Source of the DNA: Pseudomonadota bacterium
GTDB lineage: Bacteria > Pseudomonadota > Alphaproteobacteria > Rhizobiales > Beijerinckiaceae
NCBI GenBank assembly: GCA_021781815.1
Contig: JAJXWB010000017.1
Coordinates: 1 to 64,000 of the forward strand
Direction of reading: 5' to 3'
Length of the DNA: 64,000 bases
In this document: positions 59,842-64,000 of the stretch, in pieces
Numbering within the stretch: position 1 is the stretch's first letter
Layout: every line of letters begins with the position of its first letter
Made by a program: the position numbers and the translations under genes
The notes under the pieces: generated by a model
What the model saw: the letters and a program-made list of their open reading frames with translations, nothing else
Databases searched by the model: none
Told to the model about the DNA's origin: nothing

Positions 59842-61992
59842 ATGACGCCCGTGTCCATGACGACCTACGATTCCTTCGGGGCGCGGGCGAGACGCTTTTC
59901 GCCGCGTCTCGTCCTGTCCGAATTGATGATGAAACAATGGTTCGAGCCGGTCATCCCGTTCTTCGTGATGATCGCGCTGTGGATCGCCTTTTCGGTCGTC
60001 ATTCGCGACTACAGCAGCAGCGAAAATATCTTGTCGCTGCTGCGGTTATTCGCTGAATTCGGCTTCGTCGCGCTCGCCATGGCGTTCTGCCTGATCACCG
60101 GCGGTATCGACCTGAGCGTCGGCGCCATTTTCGCGGTGGGGAATTTCAGCGCGCTCTTCTTCCTGCTGGTTATGGAATGGCCAGCGGGGCTGGCTATCCT
60201 CGCGACATTGGCTATCGGCGGCGCGGTTGGCGCAATGAATGGTCTTCTGATCGGCTATCTCAAGGCGCGGCCGTTCCTGACGACGCTGGTGACGCTCATC
60301 ATCCTGCGCGCCACCGTCAATCTCCTGAACACGCATTACGCCACGAGCTTCGCCACCAATTCGACCGACAGCAACGTGTGGGACTTCCTCGGTTCCGGAA
60401 ATCTGTTTGGGCTTCCGGTCAATGCGGCGACTTTGCTGATCGTGCTTCTGATCGGGCACGTCTTCCTCAGCCGCTCGCGATACGGCTGGCATCTCACCGC
60501 GATCGGCGCGAGCCGCAAGGCCGCGCGCCATGCAGGCATTCGCGTCAACTTCATGCTCTTCGCCACCTACGTACTCTCCGGCGTGCTGTGCGCCGCTGGC
60601 GGCGTCTTCTACGCGGCGCGACAGACGAGCACCGATTCGACGACCGGCGTCGGCTGGGAGTTCCAGGCGTTGACCGCTGTCGTCCTGGGCGGCGTCTCGC
60701 TGGCTGGTGGCAAAGGCACGGTCTGGCGCGCGATGATCGGTGCGTTGATCGTCTTTTCGCTCACCAACGGTCTCGTGCGCTCGGGCGTGCCTGGTTATGT
60801 GACGTCGGCGATCATTGGCGTGCTGTTGCTCGCCGCTGTCGGAATCGACGTCAAGTGGTCGAAAAACCGCGGAAAGGTTATCCAGAAGACCTACGTCAAT
60901 CCGGCGTATTTCGAGCTTTCGCCGCCGCCTTCCGTGAAGAGCGGAGATGCGTCGCCATACGCCCAGAACGATCGCCTGATTCACGCGGAGGCGATCGGCC
61001 TCGATCAGGTCGAAGGCCCTGAGGACGTCATTCTCGATCGGCAGGACCGGGTCTACGGCAGCACGCGCGACGGCAATATCATCCGGTTCTCGGGGCCTGA
61101 TCTCGATCAGTGCGAAATCTTCGCGCACATCGGCGGCCGGCCGCTCGGCATGCAGTTCGATCAGGACGAAAACCTGATCGTCGCGGTGGCCGGGATGGGC
61201 GTCTATGGCGTCAAGCCCGACAAGACCGTCTACAAGATCACCGACGAAACGAACCGCACCTGGTACAAGCTCAACGACGATTCCCGGCTGCGCATGGCGG
61301 ACGATCTCGATATCGCGCCGGATGGAAAAATCTATTTCAGCGACTGCACGACGCGCTACGAGATGACGACCAACACGCTCGACATCCTCGAAGCTCGTCC
61401 GAACGGCCGCCTCGTCTGTTACGATCCCGCAACGAAGACGACGAGCACCGTCATCAACCACTTCTATTTTCCCAACGGCATCTGCATCTCGCATGATGGC
61501 AAGTCGGTGCTCATCGCCAGCACATCGCTGTGCAAGATCTTCCGTTACTGGCTCGAAGGGCCGAGGAAGGGCCAGACCGAGGTTTTGATAGATCAACTGC
61601 CCGGCAATCCCGACAACATCAACCGCGCGTCCGATGGAACCTACTGGCTGGCGCTTGTCGGCATACGCACGCCTACATTCGATCTGGCGATGCGAAAGCC
61701 GGATTTCCGGCGGCGCATGGTCAAGGAAGTGCCGATTGACGAATGGCTGGCGCCTGGCATGAACCATGGCTGCGTGCTCAAGTTCACGGAGGACGGCCGG
61801 ACGCTGGAATCCTTCTGGGATCCGACGGGCGTGTCGCATTCGACCCTGACCTCGATGCGCGAGCACAAAGGCTATCTCTATCTCGGCGGACTCGAGAACA
61901 ACCGCATCGGCCGCGTGAAGCTGACGGGCGTTGATGAGTCATGGTCGGGTTACGAGGCCTACTGGGGCGCCAAACGCAGAGATCGCAGCTAG
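59842..61992 (+). CDS. Fusion: RbsC-type ABC permease with C-terminal SMP-30/strictosidine-synthase-like beta-propeller
   Basis: A single frame of 716 residues joins two proteins that are normally separate. Residues of about 35-345 form an RbsC-type permease: GFVALAMAFCLITGGIDLSV, LSRSRYGWHLTAIGASRKAA (ATPase-contact loop) and VVLGGVSLAGGKGTVWRAMI. From about residue 375 a six-bladed propeller follows with the APMAP/strictosidine-synthase-like signature: VEGPEDVILD, IGGRPLGMQFDQDENLIVAV, ADDLDIAPDGKIYFSDCTTR, FYFPNGICISHDGKSVLIAS and LPGNPDNINRASDGTYWLAL. The Glu, Asn and Asp metal ligands of lactonase-type propellers appear preserved. If the last membrane helix ends inside, the propeller is cytoplasmic. 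The Met at 59842 is not well supported; ATGs a few codons later are possible. Confidence 0.88.
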   Translation: MTPVSMTTYDSFGARARRFSPRLVLSELMMKQWFEPVIPFFVMIALWIAFSVVIRDYSSSENILSLLRLFAEFGFVALAMAFCLITGGIDLSVGAIFAVGNFSALFFLLVMEWPAGLAILATLAIGGAVGAMNGLLIGYLKARPFLTTLVTLIILRATVNLLNTHYATSFATNSTDSNVWDFLGSGNLFGLPVNAATLLIVLLIGHVFLSRSRYGWHLTAIGASRKAARHAGIRVNFMLFATYVLSGVLCAAGGVFYAARQTSTDSTTGVGWEFQALTAVVLGGVSLAGGKGTVWRAMIGALIVFSLTNGLVRSGVPGYVTSAIIGVLLLAAVGIDVKWSKNRGKVIQKTYVNPAYFELSPPPSVKSGDASPYAQNDRLIHAEAIGLDQVEGPEDVILDRQDRVYGSTRDGNIIRFSGPDLDQCEIFAHIGGRPLGMQFDQDENLIVAVAGMGVYGVKPDKTVYKITDETNRTWYKLNDDSRLRMADDLDIAPDGKIYFSDCTTRYEMTTNTLDILEARPNGRLVCYDPATKTTSTVINHFYFPNGICISHDGKSVLIASTSLCKIFRYWLEGPRKGQTEVLIDQLPGNPDNINRASDGTYWLALVGIRTPTFDLAMRKPDFRRRMVKEVPIDEWLAPGMNHGCVLKFTEDGRTLESFWDPTGVSHSTLTSMREHKGYLYLGGLENNRIGRVKLTGVDESWSGYEAYWGAKRRDRS

Positions 61993-62004
61993 GAGCGTCG
62001 CGAG

Positions 62005-63126
62005 ATGGGTTTCTTCGACCAGTTTCTGCGCGACATGCGTCAGGTCGTGTTTCGCAACTCAGAACAGAACGCCATTCCCTCGATGGACGGGGCGTTGAGC
62101 CCCAATGACAAACTCGACCAATGCACGCCGATCGGCGATCCGCTGCCAGGGCTCGACGATGTGATTGCGACGCCGGATGGGGCGGTCTACGCCTCGGCGG
62201 GCCGCCGCGTCTACCGGCTGTCGGGGGCGGGATTTTCGGAACGCGCGGTTGTCGCCGAATTCGACGGCGACGCCGGCGCGCTGGCGCTGCATCCGGACGG
62301 ACGTCTGCTCGTCTGCGTCGCCGGACGCGGACTCGCCGCTGTTGCGCAGGGAGGCTCTGCGCCCCGCTATCTCGCAGCCGCGGGAGGTCGCCCGCTGGTC
62401 GGATTGACCGGAGTGGCTGCGGCGTCGGACGGGGTCATTTATATGACCGAAGGTTCGGTCGGCCGCGGCTCCGACGCCTGGATGCGCGATCTTATGGAAA
62501 AAAAGAAGTCCGGACGCATCCTGCGCTGCGACTCCGCGCTCGAATCCGCCATCGTGCTGCGCGACGGACTTGCGTGGCCGAACGGCCTCATGGTCGAGGC
62601 AGGCGGCGACGCGATCCTCTATACGGAGGCCTGGACTCACAGCGTCTTGCGCGCGCAGCGGCAAGGCGCCGGGATCGGCGCATCGCAGCCGCTTGCCCGG
62701 AACCTTGTCGGCTATCCCGCGCGTATTCATCCAGCCGGCGGCAGCGACCTTTATCTCGCTTTCTTTGGCGTGCGCACGCATCTGATCGAATTCGTCCTGC
62801 GTGAGGACGATTTTCGTGACGACATGATGCGGACCGTCAAGCCCGAGTATTGGCTTGGGCCAGCGCTGTCCAGCCAGCATGATTGTCTGGAGCCGATGCA
62901 GATCGGATCGATCAAGGCGTTGGGAATCCAGAAGCCGTGGGCGCCGCCGCGCTCCTACGGATTGCTCGTGCGCATGAACGCGGAGGGCGAGATCGTCGAG
63001 AGCCTGCATAGCCGCGCCGACGGCGCATACCACGGAATCACCGCGGCCTGTAGTACGCCGCAAGGACTTGTGATTGCGTCAAAGGGCGCCGGCCGCCTGC
63101 TTTTGCGCGGGGAGGAACGGCAATGA
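62005..63126 (+). CDS. SMP-30/strictosidine-synthase-like beta-propeller protein
   Basis: A 373-residue soluble protein without signal peptide, encoded 12 bases after the fusion gene. It has GLDDVIATPDGAVYASAGRR, then LVGLTGVAAASDGVIYMTEG, LRDGLAWPNGLMVEAGGDAI and YPARIHPAGGSDLYLAFFGV, which match the propeller domain of the fused neighbour. FVLREDDFRDDMMRTVKPEY resembles a part of the fused propeller (LAMRKPDFRRRMVKEVP). The two are therefore paralogues. It likely hydrolyses a lactone-like or related ester made or imported by this system. It overlaps the ATPase start (ATGA). Confidence 0.85.
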   Translation: MGFFDQFLRDMRQVVFRNSEQNAIPSMDGALSPNDKLDQCTPIGDPLPGLDDVIATPDGAVYASAGRRVYRLSGAGFSERAVVAEFDGDAGALALHPDGRLLVCVAGRGLAAVAQGGSAPRYLAAAGGRPLVGLTGVAAASDGVIYMTEGSVGRGSDAWMRDLMEKKKSGRILRCDSALESAIVLRDGLAWPNGLMVEAGGDAILYTEAWTHSVLRAQRQGAGIGASQPLARNLVGYPARIHPAGGSDLYLAFFGVRTHLIEFVLREDDFRDDMMRTVKPEYWLGPALSSQHDCLEPMQIGSIKALGIQKPWAPPRSYGLLVRMNAEGEIVESLHSRADGAYHGITAACSTPQGLVIASKGAGRLLLRGEERQ

Positions 63127-64000
63127 CCGACGCATCGACGATGCAGGGCGCGACGCCTCCGGAAACTGCGCGCGAGCCGCTGCTGCGGGTCGTCAAGGGC
63201 AGCAAGACCTATGGCGGGGTGCATGCGATCGAGGACGTGGACTTCGATCTCTACGCCGGAGAGGTTCACGCGCTCGTGGGAGAAAACGGCGCCGGCAAGA
63301 GTACGCTGTGCAAGGCGATCGCAGGCGCGATCAACCTGTCGGCCGGCGACTTCATCCTGGACGGCAGGCCGGCGAATTTCGAGCAGCCGCGCGACGCTTT
63401 GGCGGCCGGTATCTGCATGGTCTATCAGGAGACAAGCCTGGTGCCTACCATGACCGCGGCGCAGAATATCGAATTGGGCAACGAGAAACTGCTCACGCGC
63501 TTCCGTACGCTCAACATCCAGGCGCAGCAGCTCCTGCAGTCGCTCAATTTTCACGTCGATCCGGCGACGCCGGTCGGCCTGCTCGGCGCCGCCAAGAAGC
63601 AGATGGTCGAAATCGCCCGGGCCGTTTACAACAAGGCGCGCATCATCATTTTCGACGAGCCGACCGCGACCCTGACGCCGGAGGAGATCGTCCACTTCTT
63701 CCACCTCATTCGCGATCTGCGCGCGCGCGGCGTTGCGATCATCTATATCTCGCACGCGCTCGAAGAATCGTTGCAGATCGCCGACCGCATCACGGTGCTG
63801 CGCGACGGCAGGCGGGTGATAACGGCGCCCTCGTCCGAATTGTCGCGTGCGTCGCTGGTCCAGCACATGGTTGGTCGCGAAGTCGCGCAAGCCCTGTACG
63901 GCCGCCGGGAAAAAACCGAACACATCCGGCGCGAAAAGGTGCTCACGGTCGAAAACGTCACAATGGGCATGACGGTCAAGAACATGTCCTTTTCCGTCTA
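63123..64000 (+). CDS. Sugar-type (RbsA/MglA family) ABC transporter ATP-binding protein, 3' end beyond window
   Basis: The first 292 codons of a tandem-domain ATPase. The first domain has Walker A GENGAGKST near residue 53, the Q-loop MVYQETSLVPTMTAAQNIEL, Walker B IIIFDEPTATLTPEE and the switch His in IYISHALEESLQIADRITVL. The ABC signature is replaced: where LSVGQQQ is expected, the protein reads LLGAAKKQMVEIARAV. The second domain begins near residue 283 and is cut by the window edge. The ATG at 63123 overlaps the propeller stop. It should drive the RbsC-type permease pair. Confidence 0.9.
   Translation, partial: MTDASTMQGATPPETAREPLLRVVKGSKTYGGVHAIEDVDFDLYAGEVHALVGENGAGKSTLCKAIAGAINLSAGDFILDGRPANFEQPRDALAAGICMVYQETSLVPTMTAAQNIELGNEKLLTRFRTLNIQAQQLLQSLNFHVDPATPVGLLGAAKKQMVEIARAVYNKARIIIFDEPTATLTPEEIVHFFHLIRDLRARGVAIIYISHALEESLQIADRITVLRDGRRVITAPSSELSRASLVQHMVGREVAQALYGRREKTEHIRREKVLTVENVTMGMTVKNMSFSV

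Noticed and set aside
60046-61866. 606-codon open frame on the minus strand opposite the permease-propeller fusion
   Set aside because: No recognisable motif, and the plus-strand product has two clear domains.
1-64000. tRNA genes, rRNA, CRISPR arrays, insertion sequences, integrases, prophage genes
   Set aside because: None were seen. No transposase or integrase motif, no regular spacer-repeat pattern and no tRNA-like cloverleaf ending in CCA was noticed.

Overview
The window is about 64 kb of GC-rich DNA with few gaps between genes, and it looks chromosomal. The gene set points to an alphaproteobacterium of the order Hyphomicrobiales (Rhizobiales), probably a methylotroph-like member related to Beijerinckiaceae or Methylocystaceae. 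The evidence is a GcrA cell-cycle regulator with clustered GANTC sites nearby, a SAM-II riboswitch ahead of metZ, the phoR-pstSCAB-phoU-phoB order, a complete pqqABCDE operon, and a block matching the PQQ-associated ABC and TonB genes (ped/lut type) of methylotrophs. The family-level placement is inference. I found no tRNA, rRNA, insertion sequence, prophage or CRISPR array.

Layout. 1-3845 is a peptide/nickel-type ABC transporter on the minus strand, cut off at the left edge. 3954-7980 holds a small DUF551-like protein, a SCO1-family copper protein, an amino-acid-type binding protein and a membrane glycosyltransferase with an N-terminal MshEN-like domain. 7965-12573 is a branched-chain amino-acid-type ABC operon (livF, G, M, H and a binding protein). 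It is followed by a Crp/Fnr regulator, a transglutaminase-like protein and the truA-fmt-def group. From 16556 on the plus strand come ribA, a YfhO-like membrane protein, an LPG-synthase-like membrane protein and a flavin reductase. 21832-28287 is the complete phosphate system, with candidate Pho boxes before phoR and pstS. gcrA (minus) faces the argD-argF-hslO operon (plus) across a regulatory region of about 450 bp. Next are a VOC protein with its likely WYL regulator, argE, apaG, and metZ behind a SAM-II riboswitch. Then come a duplicated dCTP deaminase, an AhpD-like protein, an SDR and a nitrate/sulfonate/taurine-type ABC transporter.

41980-53124 is the most distinctive region. It contains a cytochrome c behind an FNR/FixK-type box and an ABC-2 exporter-type pair. 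Beside these are a PQQ-associated beta-propeller protein, a PQQ-associated substrate-binding protein, a TonB-dependent receptor, a divergent TonB and pqqABCDE. Together these suggest PQQ-dependent alcohol oxidation with metal (possibly lanthanide) or alcohol handling, although no PQQ dehydrogenase lies in the window. cysG, a KGG-repeat stress protein, a DUF1624 membrane protein and an exported protein follow. The right end (57704-64000) is a ribose-type ABC operon. One of its permeases is fused in frame to an SMP-30/strictosidine-synthase-like beta-propeller, a second propeller gene follows, and the ATPase runs off the right edge.

Many genes overlap by 1-4 bases (ATGA, GTGA or TTGA junctions), so translational coupling is common. 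Several starts are TTG or GTG. All functional statements come from reading the translated sequences. No database search was run.
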